From ZC4RG30 sp049841155 (GTDB lineage Bacteria > Pseudomonadota > Gammaproteobacteria > Steroidobacterales > Steroidobacteraceae): a stretch of 64,000 nt of DNA. Positions 27,617 through 38,032 of the stretch are shown here, piece by piece. The DNA lies in the NCBI GenBank assembly GCA_049841155.1, contig JASGHI010000003.1, forward strand, positions 1,550,001 through 1,614,000, written 5' to 3'. The notes beneath the pieces are model-generated. The model was not told where the DNA came from. It searched no databases and worked only from the letters and a program-made list of their open reading frames with translations. The first letter of the stretch is position 1; each line of letters opens with the position of its first letter. Both the position numbers and the translations under genes were made by a program.

Positions 27617-28683
27617 GCATCTGCATCGGACCGTGGCCGATCGCGCGCGCCGCGGTGCTGGCGCCCATGGCGGGCGTCACCGACCGCCCGTTCCGCATCC
27701 TGTGCCGGCAGCTCGGCGCAGGCCTCGCGGCCTCGGAGATGATCACCGCCGACCAGCAGCTGTGGCAGTCGCGCAAATCGCGCCAGCGCATGAACCACGA
27801 GGGCGAGCCGGAACCGCGCGTAGTGCAGCTCGCCGGCAACGACCCGGCGCAGCTGGCCGAGGCGGCGCGCGTGAACGCGGACCTGGGCGCGCAGATCATC
27901 GACATCAACATGGGCTGCCCCGCCAAGAAGGTCTACGGCAAGCTCTGCGGCTCGGCGCTGCTGGGCGACGAGGCGCTGGTGGGCCGCATCCTGGATACCG
28001 TGGTACGCAGCTCTCCGGTGCCCGTCACGGTCAAGATCCGTACCGGCATCGACCGCGAACACATCAACGCCACACGCATATCCCGCATCGCAGCACAGGC
28101 CGGCGTGCGCGCCATTGCCGTGCATGGCCGCACGCGCGCGGATTTTTACGAGGGTGAAGCCGAGTACCACACGCTGCGCGAAGTGTGCGCGGCAGCGACG
28201 ATTCCCGTCTTCGCCAACGGCGACATCGACAGCGCACACAAGGCGCGTGCGGTGCTTGATTTCACTGGCGCACAAGGAGTAATGCTCGGCCGCGCAGCAC
28301 ATGGCGCCCCATGGATCTTCCGCGATGTCAATGCATTTCTGGAAAACGGCCGCCTGCCGCCGCCACTCTTGCGCACGGAGATCAGAGACATCATCCTTGG
28401 ACACCTCGAGGCGCTGTACGTCTTTCATGGAGAGGCGCACGGCGTCCGGATCGCCCGCAAGCATCTCGGCTGGTACTGCCAGCAACACACGCAGACGGCT
28501 TCGTTCCGGCCCGCACTGATGGCCGCGGAAAGTTCGTCGGCGCAGTTTGCCCTGGCGGCACAATGCTTCGGACGCTGGGCGGACAACGAGAACAACAAGA
28601 TTCGAGTCGTGGAGCAGGCGGATGGTACGGACGAAAGCAGACAGCGCGCGCGTGAAGATCGCGCGCAGGCCCACGGCGGCTGA
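27613..28683 (+). CDS. dusB: tRNA-dihydrouridine synthase B
   Basis: 356 aa, GTG start in a GTGA overlap. FMN-barrel motifs: VLAPMAGVTDRPFRIL, the catalytic Cys in INMGCPAKKVYGKLCGSALL, VTVKIRTGID, AIAVHGRTRADFYEG and VFANGDIDS, GVMLGRAAHGAPWIF. It reduces uridine to dihydrouridine in tRNA. At about 356 aa it is longer than E. coli DusB (321), because the C-terminus reads on through the first 62 bp of fis. Confidence 0.97.
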   Translation: MSICIGPWPIARAAVLAPMAGVTDRPFRILCRQLGAGLAASEMITADQQLWQSRKSRQRMNHEGEPEPRVVQLAGNDPAQLAEAARVNADLGAQIIDINMGCPAKKVYGKLCGSALLGDEALVGRILDTVVRSSPVPVTVKIRTGIDREHINATRISRIAAQAGVRAIAVHGRTRADFYEGEAEYHTLREVCAAATIPVFANGDIDSAHKARAVLDFTGAQGVMLGRAAHGAPWIFRDVNAFLENGRLPPPLLRTEIRDIILGHLEALYVFHGEAHGVRIARKHLGWYCQQHTQTASFRPALMAAESSSAQFALAAQCFGRWADNENNKIRVVEQADGTDESRQRAREDRAQAHGG

Positions 28684-28927
28684 GGGCAGGCTGCCGCTGC
28701 GCAACCACGCCGAGCGTGCGTTGCACGACTACTTCGCCAGCCTCAACGGCCACCGCCCCGCCCACCTGTACGACATGGTGCTGCGCGAGGTCGAAGAGCC
28801 CCTGTTCCGCACCGTGCTCGACTACGCCTCCGGCAACCAGAGCCAGGCCGCCGTGATCCTCGGCATCACCCGCGGCACGCTGCGCAAGAAACTCCGTGAA
28901 TTCGGCCTTTCGGCCTCCGCATCCTGA
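28622..28927 (+). CDS. fis: Fis-family nucleoid/DNA-bending protein
   Basis: 101 aa from ATG 28622, which overlaps the end of dusB by 62 bp in another frame. The N-terminal beta-hairpin and dimer region is shorter and more basic than E. coli Fis; the C-terminal helix-turn-helix NQSQAAVILGITRGTLRKKL is diagnostic. dusB-fis is the conserved gammaproteobacterial order. Fis shapes the nucleoid and activates stable RNA promoters. Confidence 0.93.
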   Translation: MVRTKADSARVKIARRPTAAEGRLPLRNHAERALHDYFASLNGHRPAHLYDMVLREVEEPLFRTVLDYASGNQSQAAVILGITRGTLRKKLREFGLSASAS

Positions 28928-28929
28928 CC

Positions 28930-30495
<1,566 letters not shown>

Positions 30496-30511
30496 CCTGC
30501 GGCACACCGGC

Positions 30512-31795
30512 ATGAAGATACTGGTCATCGGCAGCGGCGGCCGCGAGCACGCGCTGGCCTGGAAGTGCGCGCAATCGCCGCGCGTCAGCGAAGTGATCGT
30601 GGCCCCCGGCAACGCCGGCACCGCGCGCGAGCACAAGCTGCGCAATGTCGCCATCGGCGTGGAGCAGCTCGACCAGCTCGCGGACCTTGCCGCCGCCGAA
30701 GGCGTGGCCTTCACCATCGTCGGTCCCGAAGTACCGCTGGTGGCAGGCATCGTCGATGTATTCGAGGCCCGCGGATTGCGCTGCTTCGGGCCGCGCAAGG
30801 CTGCAGCCCAGCTCGAAGGCTCCAAATCTTTCACCAAGGCCTTCCTCGAACGCCACGGCATCCCCACCGCGGGCTACCGCAAGTTCACGCGCGCAACCTT
30901 CGACCGTCAGTGGCTCGCCGCGCAGACCGCGCCCATCGTGGTGAAGGCCAGCGGCCTTGCCGCCGGCAAGGGCGTCATCATCGCGCAGACCGCGGCCGAG
31001 GCCGTGGAAGCCGCCGAATCCATGCTCGGCGGCCGCTTCGGCAGCGCCGGCGAGGAAATCGTCATCGAGGAATTCCTCGACGGCGAGGAAGCCACCTTCA
31101 TCGTGATGTGCGACGGCAGGCATGCGCTGCCCATGGCCACGAGCCAGGACCACAAGCGCCTGAAGGACGGCGACCAGGGCCCCAACACCGGCGGCATGGG
31201 CGCCTATTCACCGGCGCCCGTGGTCACGCCCCTGGTGCACGAGCGCGTGATGCGCGAAGTGATCGAGCCCACGATCGCCGGCCTTGCGAAGGACGGTATG
31301 CCCTTCACCGGCTTTCTCTATGCCGGACTCATGATCGACGCCGCCGGCAAGCCGAAAGTCATCGAATACAACGTGCGCTTCGGCGATCCGGAGACCCAAC
31401 CGGTGATGATGCGGCTGAAATCCGATCTCACCGTGCTGGTGGAGGCCGCGCTTGAAGGCCGCCTCGACGGCGAGCGCGCCGAATGGGACCCACGCGCCGC
31501 CGTGGGCGTCGTGATCGCAGCCTCAGGTTACCCCGACGAGCCGCGCAAGGGCGACGTGGTCAATGGCCTGGACTCACTGGGCGGCCTGCCCGGCAAGCTG
31601 TTCCACGCCGGCACGACGACGAAGGACGGCAAGGTGGTCACCAGCGGTGGGCGCGTGTTCTGTGCCGTGGGGCTGGGCGGCACCGTGAAGGCTGCCCAGC
31701 GCGAGGCCTACGCAATTGTCGATGCCGTGGACTTCGCGGGCGCGCAGTGCCGGCGCGACATCGGCTACCGGGCCATTGCACGCGAGGGCGGTTAG
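30512..31795 (+). CDS. purD: Phosphoribosylamine-glycine ligase (GAR synthetase)
   Basis: 427 aa from ATG 30512 (MKILVIGSGGREHALAWK). ATP-grasp features include APIVVKASGLAAGKGVIIA, EEFLDGEEATFIVMCDG, DQGPNTGGMGAYSPAP and the metal-binding NVRFGDPETQPVM. It forms GAR from phosphoribosylamine and glycine, the second step of purine synthesis. Last gene of the housekeeping run; no clear terminator, and accessory DNA begins 20 bp later. Confidence 0.99.
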   Translation: MKILVIGSGGREHALAWKCAQSPRVSEVIVAPGNAGTAREHKLRNVAIGVEQLDQLADLAAAEGVAFTIVGPEVPLVAGIVDVFEARGLRCFGPRKAAAQLEGSKSFTKAFLERHGIPTAGYRKFTRATFDRQWLAAQTAPIVVKASGLAAGKGVIIAQTAAEAVEAAESMLGGRFGSAGEEIVIEEFLDGEEATFIVMCDGRHALPMATSQDHKRLKDGDQGPNTGGMGAYSPAPVVTPLVHERVMREVIEPTIAGLAKDGMPFTGFLYAGLMIDAAGKPKVIEYNVRFGDPETQPVMMRLKSDLTVLVEAALEGRLDGERAEWDPRAAVGVVIAASGYPDEPRKGDVVNGLDSLGGLPGKLFHAGTTTKDGKVVTSGGRVFCAVGLGGTVKAAQREAYAIVDAVDFAGAQCRRDIGYRAIAREGG

Positions 31796-31816
31796 CCTCG
31801 AGCGCCCCGGCTGACG

Positions 31817-31916
31817 CTAGAACCGCCCCTCCAGCCGGACCGCCACACACGCATCGCGATCCTCGGCCGAACAGGCTCTTCTCGACAAACGCGTCGAGAA
31901 CCGGATCGATCCTGAA
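31817..31916 (-). pseudogene. Internally deleted 3' remnant of a TonB receptor gene
   Basis: On the minus strand the first part encodes RIDPVLDAFVEKSLFG, matching KIDPVLEAFVEKSLFG of the intact receptor D; then, in a shifted frame, EDRDACVAVRLEGRF and a stop, matching EDRDVRVAIRLRGQF. The ~116 bp between these parts in the intact gene (about 35784-35899) is missing at the junction near 31866. No start or signal remains. It marks the left edge of the second accessory island, between purD and the MBL-fold gene. Confidence 0.85.
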
Positions 31917-32027
31917 ACGCTGCTGCGGAATGGCCTCACTTGCAAACATCCGGATATCGACCGCACTGACGTCTTGGGTATTTAATTGCCAGTCTCAGAA
32001 GGACGATTACCCTGGAGGGAACAGGCA

Positions 32028-33017
32028 ATGGCCGAGCAATCATCCCATCTCCCGGATTTGCTGAGTACAGCGCTGAAAACTCTGGCGCATTCCTTCCTGT
32101 TGGCGGCTATAGCCGGCGCGCTGCTCTCGGGCCCGGCCTCTCATGCAGCTCAAAGCCCCGCGGCCGCGGACCCGCTCGTCCGCGAGGGCACCACGGTCAA
32201 AGTATCCGATCATGTCTACGTCATCCCCGATGCCAGCACTCCCGGCGTCCCCAACGTCGGCATCATCGTGGGCAGCCGGGCAACCCTGGTCATCGATACC
32301 GGGCTCGGCCCGAAAAACGGCGAAACCATATTGCGGGAAGTCCGGAAAGTAAGCCGGAACCGCAAGCTGTATCTGGTGACGACGCATTTCCATCCCGAAC
32401 ATCTGCTGGGAGCGGGCGCGTTTCCCCCGGAAACCGTAGTGATCATGGCGCGGACCCAGCAGCAGGATGTCGAGGAATTCGGCGCTCAAACCAGGCAGAC
32501 ATTCAGGGAGCGCTCCGCCGCGATGGCCGGGCTTCTCAGGAACGCCGAATTCCCATCCGTGGACATAAGCTTTGACCAGTCCCTGGACATGGACCTTGGC
32601 GCAGTGACGCTGCAGATCTTCTGGGCGGGCCCGACTCATACACGCGGCGACACGGCCATTTTCGTCGACGAAGATAAAGTGCTCTTTTCCGGCGACGTCG
32701 CCATGAAAGACGCGTTTCCTGCCTTTGCTTCGCCATATGCCAGCGTAGGACGATGGCTGTCGAGTCTTCGCCGGATGAAGGAGCTCAATCCCGCGCTGGT
32801 CGTTCCCAGTCACGGCTCCATGGGAGAGGCCAGCATCATCGACCGGTATTCGGACTACCTCACCGCGGTCCAGTCCGGTGTGAATGCGCTGAAAGCCCAG
32901 GGCAGATCCGTTGATGAAGCGTCCGAACTGCTTACCAAGCAACTTTCGGCACAGTTCCCCACGCTGGAAAGTCAGGCCCGCATCGCAGGAGCCGTGCAAT
33001 CAGCTTACCGTGATTGA
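32028..33017 (+). CDS. Exported MBL-fold metallo-hydrolase
   Basis: 329 aa from ATG 32028 (GGAGG upstream), with an N-terminal hydrophobic leader (SFLLAAIAGALLSGPASHAA). Metal ligands of the metallo-beta-lactamase fold are visible: THFHPEHLLG, GPTHTRGD, LFSGDVA and VPSHGSMG. The canonical HxHxDH motif reads HFHPEH, with Glu in place of Asp. Family members hydrolyse lactams, lactones, thioesters or sulfate esters; nothing here singles out one. It is 21 bp before the tannase-like gene, presumably one operon. Confidence 0.83.
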   Translation: MAEQSSHLPDLLSTALKTLAHSFLLAAIAGALLSGPASHAAQSPAAADPLVREGTTVKVSDHVYVIPDASTPGVPNVGIIVGSRATLVIDTGLGPKNGETILREVRKVSRNRKLYLVTTHFHPEHLLGAGAFPPETVVIMARTQQQDVEEFGAQTRQTFRERSAAMAGLLRNAEFPSVDISFDQSLDMDLGAVTLQIFWAGPTHTRGDTAIFVDEDKVLFSGDVAMKDAFPAFASPYASVGRWLSSLRRMKELNPALVVPSHGSMGEASIIDRYSDYLTAVQSGVNALKAQGRSVDEASELLTKQLSAQFPTLESQARIAGAVQSAYRD

Positions 33018-33038
33018 CGCTGAACCAAGGAGAGGTAT

Positions 33039-34595
33039 GTGAAGACCCATCTTGTCGCCTTGAGCGCCGGAGCAATCCTGTCCGGAGCCGCGCCATTGCC
33101 TGCCGCACAATCAGGGAGCGCCGATACATGCGCCAACCTCTCGGAGGTCCGGCTCTCCGCCGGCAAGATCACCGAAGTCTCCACTGTCCCCGCCGGCCAG
33201 TTCGTCCCGCCCGGCGCCACGGGCAATGCCGCCCGCGGCTTCACGGTACCCGCGTTCTGCCGGGTCGCGGCAGTGCTGCAACCTACCGGAAACTCCCAGA
33301 TCCGGATGGAGGCCTGGCTGCCCAAGGCCGGCTGGAACGGCAAGTTCCTTGCTGTCGGAAACGGAGGCTGGGCGGGTTCAATCTCCTATGGCGGCCTTGC
33401 ACAGGGACTCAACAGCGGCTACGCCGTCGTATCAACCGATGGCGGGCATATCGGCGGCAATGGCTCCTTTTCCACGGACAGCGACAAGCTGAAGGACTGG
33501 GGCTGGCGCGCAGTTCATGAATTGGCTGTGAACGGCAAGCTGTTCACGGCTGCCTACTACGGCGCCGCGCCGCGTTACTCCTATTTCGAAGGTTGTTCCG
33601 GTGGTGGCCGGCAGGCCGTGATGGCGGCACAACGTTTTCCAGGAGACTTCGATGGCATTGTCGCCGGAGCTCCCGGTATCGACTGGGTCCGCATCGGCGC
33701 ACTACATGTTCAGGCCCTCAAGGCCAATACCAGTGCCGGCGAAAGGCCCGTGCTGTCTCCCGCACAGATCACCCTTGTCAATTCAGCCGTCATGGCCCAG
33801 TGCGACCGGCTGGACGGACTGGAGGACGGAGAAATCAGCCGCCCACGCCAATGCCGGCCGGATCTCGAAGCGCTGCGCTGCGCACCGGGCAAGGCGCCGG
33901 AATCCTGTCTGGGCGACGCACAGATCCGGCTTGTTCAAAGCGTCTATGGCGGCGTGAAAGATGGCGGCAAGGTGCTGTACCCGGGCTTCACTCCCGGCAG
34001 CGAAGCAGGCTGGGCCGGATTCATCACCCAGCCACAGGAAGTCTCCCTGGACACCTTCCGCTACCTCGCCGGCAAAGGCGCCGGATGGGATTACCGCACA
34101 TTCAATGCACCCGCCGACATCGCAACGGCCGAACGCACGGAGGCCGGAGACGTCGCGGCGACGAACGCTGATCTTTCCGCGTTCCAGAAGGCCGGCGGCA
34201 AGATCATCCTCTATCACGGATGGAGTGACCCGACCATCGCGGCCGAACGCACCGCCCAATACTATGATGCCGTCGCCGCCGCAGCGGGCTCCATGGACAA
34301 AGCCCGTGAATTCTCGCGGCTGTTCATGGTGCCGAACATGGGTCATTGCAACGGCGGATACGCAGCATCATGGCTGACCGCGCTGGAAGGATGGGTGGAG
34401 CACCGCAACGCACCTGAGTTCATCGTGGCGCAGCGCCTTGCTCCGGCTGCACCAGCAGCGGGAGCAGGCGGGCCTCCTGCCGCACCGGCCGTCATCGGCC
34501 GGCGGCCGCTGTGCGCCTATCCCGCCGTGGCCACCTATCGGGGCTCCGGCGATATCAATGATCCGTCGAGCTTTGCCTGCGCAGCTGCGCCCTGA
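33039..34595 (+). CDS. Tannase/feruloyl esterase family protein
   Basis: 518 aa, GTG start behind AAGGAGAGG, with a signal peptide (AGAILSGAAPLPAAQS). The CS-D-HC arrangement of the family is complete: Cys-Ser in YFEGCSGGGRQAV (about residue 187), Asp in YHGWSDPTIA, and His-Cys in NMGHCNGG near the C-terminus; the two Cys should form a disulfide holding Ser and His together. Members hydrolyse esters of hydroxybenzoic or hydroxycinnamic acids, or terephthalate half-esters. A role in degrading plant aromatic esters outside the cytoplasm is likely; the substrate is not determined. Confidence 0.9.
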   Translation: MKTHLVALSAGAILSGAAPLPAAQSGSADTCANLSEVRLSAGKITEVSTVPAGQFVPPGATGNAARGFTVPAFCRVAAVLQPTGNSQIRMEAWLPKAGWNGKFLAVGNGGWAGSISYGGLAQGLNSGYAVVSTDGGHIGGNGSFSTDSDKLKDWGWRAVHELAVNGKLFTAAYYGAAPRYSYFEGCSGGGRQAVMAAQRFPGDFDGIVAGAPGIDWVRIGALHVQALKANTSAGERPVLSPAQITLVNSAVMAQCDRLDGLEDGEISRPRQCRPDLEALRCAPGKAPESCLGDAQIRLVQSVYGGVKDGGKVLYPGFTPGSEAGWAGFITQPQEVSLDTFRYLAGKGAGWDYRTFNAPADIATAERTEAGDVAATNADLSAFQKAGGKIILYHGWSDPTIAAERTAQYYDAVAAAAGSMDKAREFSRLFMVPNMGHCNGGYAASWLTALEGWVEHRNAPEFIVAQRLAPAAPAAGAGGPPAAPAVIGRRPLCAYPAVATYRGSGDINDPSSFACAAAP

Positions 34596-34620
34596 ACGCG
34601 CGCACGGGCGATGCCGTTGC

Positions 34621-35691
34621 TCAATGCATCCGGCTGCGGACGAAACCGATCATGCCCAGCATGCTCAGCAGCGCCACCAGCAGGCCGCTGGCCGTCAGCA
34701 GCAGTTTGTAAGGCAGACCGCCCACCTTGCCCGTGTGCAGGGGATAACCCGCATAGTAGAGACGCTCCGACGGCAATTGCGCCTGCGAATCGATGCGCAC
34801 GTCCATATGACCTTCCTTGGCCTCGATGTACACCTTGCTGAGGCCGGTCGGGTTCCACTCGCCCGGCTGCTGCAACCAGACTATGCGGTAAACCGAGAAA
34901 TCATTGGCTGACTGCACCGCACGGATGCGCGCACCCGGAAAGCTGGACTGCGCGCGCTGCAACACCGACAGCCACGCGCCCGAATCGCCGCCGGAAACCC
35001 CGTCCAGGTGCTCGGAAAAATCCAGGCTGTAGCTGTCATCCCGGAAAGGCTCCAGCAGCAGCTTCTGCGACTGCTCCGGGAATGCGAGGATGGCGCCCGT
35101 CACCAGACTCATCAGCAGGGGAATGGCCAGCACGATGCCCGCACTGCGGTGCGCACTGCGCAGGCTTCGCACTGAAGCATCCCTGGGCCACACCCGCCAC
35201 TCGAAGCTGCGGCGCATGGGCCAGAACACGATCACGCCCGCCAGCACCAGGATGATGAGCGCGAGCGCAGCGCAGCCCACGATGGTCAGCCCCAGGTTGT
35301 CCAGCAACAGGCGGTGATGCAGATCGAACAGCCATTCTTCCCAGCGCCCGTTGCCCTGCCATCGGGACAGGACTTTCCCGCGGGCATCGAAGTAGGCATA
35401 GCTGCTGCCGTCACTGCCCGTGACCTTGACCAGGGGCAGCTGCGGCGTCGGAAACTCGATCAGGTATACCGCATTGGCCCCGAGCTCGCGCTCCACGGCT
35501 TCGGTCAGCCGCGCGAGGGATTCGGGCGTGGCCGAGATTGCCGCACCGCCGTCCGCAAGGGTCAGCCGCAGGTAGTCCGGCTTCCATACCAGCAGCGAGC
35601 CGGTCAGGCTGATCAGGCACAGCAACAGCGCCAGAGTGACACCACCCCAGGCATGCAGCGCGCGCACCAGACGGAAGAACCGGCCTCTCAT
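34621..35691 (-). CDS. PepSY-associated transmembrane protein
   Basis: 356 aa with four membrane spans (about 13-35, 133-155, 190-210, 325-345) and two periplasmic PepSY-like segments, beginning FRLVRALHAWGGVTLALLLCLISLTGSLLVWKP, the typical PiuB/PepSY_TM start. Homologues are found beside TonB siderophore receptors and are thought to help release or reduce iron from ferric siderophores. It lies 42 bp downstream of receptor D, on the same strand, supporting an iron-uptake pair. Convergent with the tannase gene. Confidence 0.87.
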   Translation of the reverse strand: MRGRFFRLVRALHAWGGVTLALLLCLISLTGSLLVWKPDYLRLTLADGGAAISATPESLARLTEAVERELGANAVYLIEFPTPQLPLVKVTGSDGSSYAYFDARGKVLSRWQGNGRWEEWLFDLHHRLLLDNLGLTIVGCAALALIILVLAGVIVFWPMRRSFEWRVWPRDASVRSLRSAHRSAGIVLAIPLLMSLVTGAILAFPEQSQKLLLEPFRDDSYSLDFSEHLDGVSGGDSGAWLSVLQRAQSSFPGARIRAVQSANDFSVYRIVWLQQPGEWNPTGLSKVYIEAKEGHMDVRIDSQAQLPSERLYYAGYPLHTGKVGGLPYKLLLTASGLLVALLSMLGMIGFVRSRMH

Positions 35692-35733
35692 GTGCTGCCT
35701 ACAAATGGCGATCCGGCAGAGGATCCGTCTACG

Positions 35734-37944
35734 TCAGAACTGCCCCCGCAGACGGATCGCCACGCGCACATCGCGGTCCTCGCCATAGAAATCCGAACGC
35801 ACCGCCGGAGCCGCCGGCGTGGCCAGCGGCGTAAAACTGCGCCGGCGCCACTCGCGCGAACCGGTAAGGTTCTGCGCTTCGATGCGCAGCACCGTCGACC
35901 CGAACAGGCTCTTTTCGACAAACGCCTCGAGCACGGGATCGATCTTCATGTACTGCCGCACGACATTGGGCCCGATGAGATCGCTGCTGTAGGCGGCGTT
36001 GCCGGTATCGCTGTAGGTGAAACCGAACGACGCGCCGATGCTGCGCACATACTGGCGGTAGTTGACCTCGAACTCGTAACCGCGATCGTTCGTCCGGCGG
36101 CGTCTCTCACCGGTGAAAGGATCTTCGCTCTTTGAGCTCTCGGCCATGTAGCGCAGCGAGAGCAGCGCGTCGGGCATGCGGATGAAACCCAGGCGGATGC
36201 TGGATTTAACTTCGCCGCCGTAGCCGGTTGCGCTCGGAATATTGCCCTGCACCGCCACGATGCGCCCGGGCGCGATCTGCATGGGCGCCTTGTCGACCAC
36301 ATCGGTGATGTCGTTGTAGAACACGCGCGTTTCGATCAGGCCGGCATCGCCTGGCAGGCGCCATTCATGCCCGAGCTCGTAGATCCAGGTTTTCTGCGGC
36401 TCGAGGGCAGGATTGCCCGCAATGATGATGTTGTCGGAAAAATTCAGCCGCGGCACGAAATTGTTGAAATCGAGCTGGCCGATCTTGCGCTCGATCTTCA
36501 TCCGGTACTGTATCTGCGGACTGGCCCGGTAGCGCATGTCGAAGCGCGGCTTGGGAAACTCCAGCTTGCGCTCAGGCGTCACCGTGGCGATACCGGCCGT
36601 GTGATAGTTGCTCGTCAGCTTGGACATCTCGTAGTTCAGCGCGCTTTCCAGCGACAGCGCGTCGGTGATGGTCCACTTGTGCGTGACGAACAGTTCGCTG
36701 CGATCCTCCTTGACCGTCGCGTACTGGTTCGGCGTGATTTCGAGCACGCCGTTGTTGTCCGAGTCGAAGTAGGCCAGCAGATCCTGGTCGAGCTGGTTGC
36801 GTGCGACCTCGGCGCCAAACTCCAGCGTCTGGCCCTGCACCAGCGGCAGGCCGTAGGACGCGCGGACGATGTCCTCACCGGCCTCCTGATGGGAGACCGT
36901 ACGGTTGATCTCCTGCAGGTTGCCCGGAGTGACGAGATTGCGGTAGTCGATGTTGTCGTTGCGCTCGCGGCGCACGATGAACAGCGCGTTGAAACCACCC
37001 GGCCCGATCCGGCCTTCGAACTCGCCACCCACCTCGACGATTCTGGCCGGCTTCGTCGCGGTCTGATGGACGTCCTGGCCCTGCAGCGTGACGACCCCGC
37101 CGGGGGCGTAGCGCGTGAAATCCGCGACGTCGTCCTGATACACGTCGCGCGTTTCGAGCAGCCCGTTCAGGTCGAAGCGCGAGCCGCCCGCGAAGTTGTA
37201 GGAGAGGCCGCCGGTGTAGATCCACTTGTCGTGATCGCGGTCCCAGTCCTGGGCACGGACCTCCTGGGGAGTTCCGTCGGCGTAGTAGATGATCTCGTCG
37301 CGATAGCGCGTGCTCCAGCGCGCCGAGCCCACCGAAGGCGGAGACCACACGTTGCGCTCGATGCCAAGGGAATAGCCCAGCGCCCCCGCCGAACCGTTGT
37401 AGGACAGCAGCCCGTCGAACTGCGTGGAGGCGCTTTCGTCGTTGACCCGCGCATTGGCTTCCCAGGATCCGCTGCCCTTCAGCGAGGCGCCCTCGCGCAG
37501 CACCACATTGACCAGAATGCCCTCGCTGTTGACCGAAATGTCCTGCGCGGCGCCGCTGACCAGTTCGACGCGCGCCACGCTCGGCGCCGGAATGCGGCGC
37601 AGATTGCCGTTGATCTCGTTGGACTTGCCGGGGAAGCGCCGGCCGTTCAGCAGTATCTGCGCACCGCCCGAACCAAAGCCGCGCCGGGTCTCCTGCGTCG
37701 CATTGAGGATGGTCTGCACGCCGGGGACGAGTCTCAGCATGTCCTCGGCATTGTTGACCGAGTAGCGGGAGAAGAAGTCCGGGCCATAGACCACGCGATC
37801 GGTCGGCGAGCCGCCGGTGGGGGCGACCTCTTCCGACGACGGGGGCACTTCCTCCTGAGCGGACACGCCGCCAGCTCCCGCCAGACACAAAAACACCGAT
37901 GCGCCGGCCACCGCCGCGCCACGTCTTCCGGACAACACCATCAT
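35734..37944 (-). CDS. TonB-dependent outer-membrane receptor (receptor D), probable siderophore type
   Basis: 736 aa with signal peptide (AGASVFLCLAGAGGVSAQ). The plug includes NAEDMLRLVPGVQTILNATQ and RRGFGSGGAQILLNGRRFPGK; the barrel ends in RLRGQF. The downstream PepSY-TM protein points to a ferric siderophore ligand (inference). The 3' end of this gene has a degraded copy at 31817-31916, so tannase, MBL and PepSY genes lie between two receptor tails. An AT-rich inverted repeat sits 35 bp upstream of the start. Confidence 0.9.
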   Translation of the reverse strand: MMVLSGRRGAAVAGASVFLCLAGAGGVSAQEEVPPSSEEVAPTGGSPTDRVVYGPDFFSRYSVNNAEDMLRLVPGVQTILNATQETRRGFGSGGAQILLNGRRFPGKSNEINGNLRRIPAPSVARVELVSGAAQDISVNSEGILVNVVLREGASLKGSGSWEANARVNDESASTQFDGLLSYNGSAGALGYSLGIERNVWSPPSVGSARWSTRYRDEIIYYADGTPQEVRAQDWDRDHDKWIYTGGLSYNFAGGSRFDLNGLLETRDVYQDDVADFTRYAPGGVVTLQGQDVHQTATKPARIVEVGGEFEGRIGPGGFNALFIVRRERNDNIDYRNLVTPGNLQEINRTVSHQEAGEDIVRASYGLPLVQGQTLEFGAEVARNQLDQDLLAYFDSDNNGVLEITPNQYATVKEDRSELFVTHKWTITDALSLESALNYEMSKLTSNYHTAGIATVTPERKLEFPKPRFDMRYRASPQIQYRMKIERKIGQLDFNNFVPRLNFSDNIIIAGNPALEPQKTWIYELGHEWRLPGDAGLIETRVFYNDITDVVDKAPMQIAPGRIVAVQGNIPSATGYGGEVKSSIRLGFIRMPDALLSLRYMAESSKSEDPFTGERRRRTNDRGYEFEVNYRQYVRSIGASFGFTYSDTGNAAYSSDLIGPNVVRQYMKIDPVLEAFVEKSLFGSTVLRIEAQNLTGSREWRRRSFTPLATPAAPAVRSDFYGEDRDVRVAIRLRGQF

Positions 37945-37978
37945 TAGCCCCCGCAGATAACCTAAACGCGTTGAATCA

Positions 37979-38003
37979 TATACTTACGAATATACGGAGT
38001 ATA
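37979..38003 (-). promoter_or_regulatory. AT-rich promoter/operator candidate of receptor D
   Basis: TATACT and its inverse AGTATA are separated by 13 bp within a strikingly AT-rich stretch of an otherwise GC-rich region, 35-59 bp before the receptor start. It could be an operator or contain the -10 box. It does not match a Fur box convincingly. Confidence 0.4.
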
Positions 38004-38032
38004 ATGCCTGATTTTGCCCCAGGCCTGAAGGG

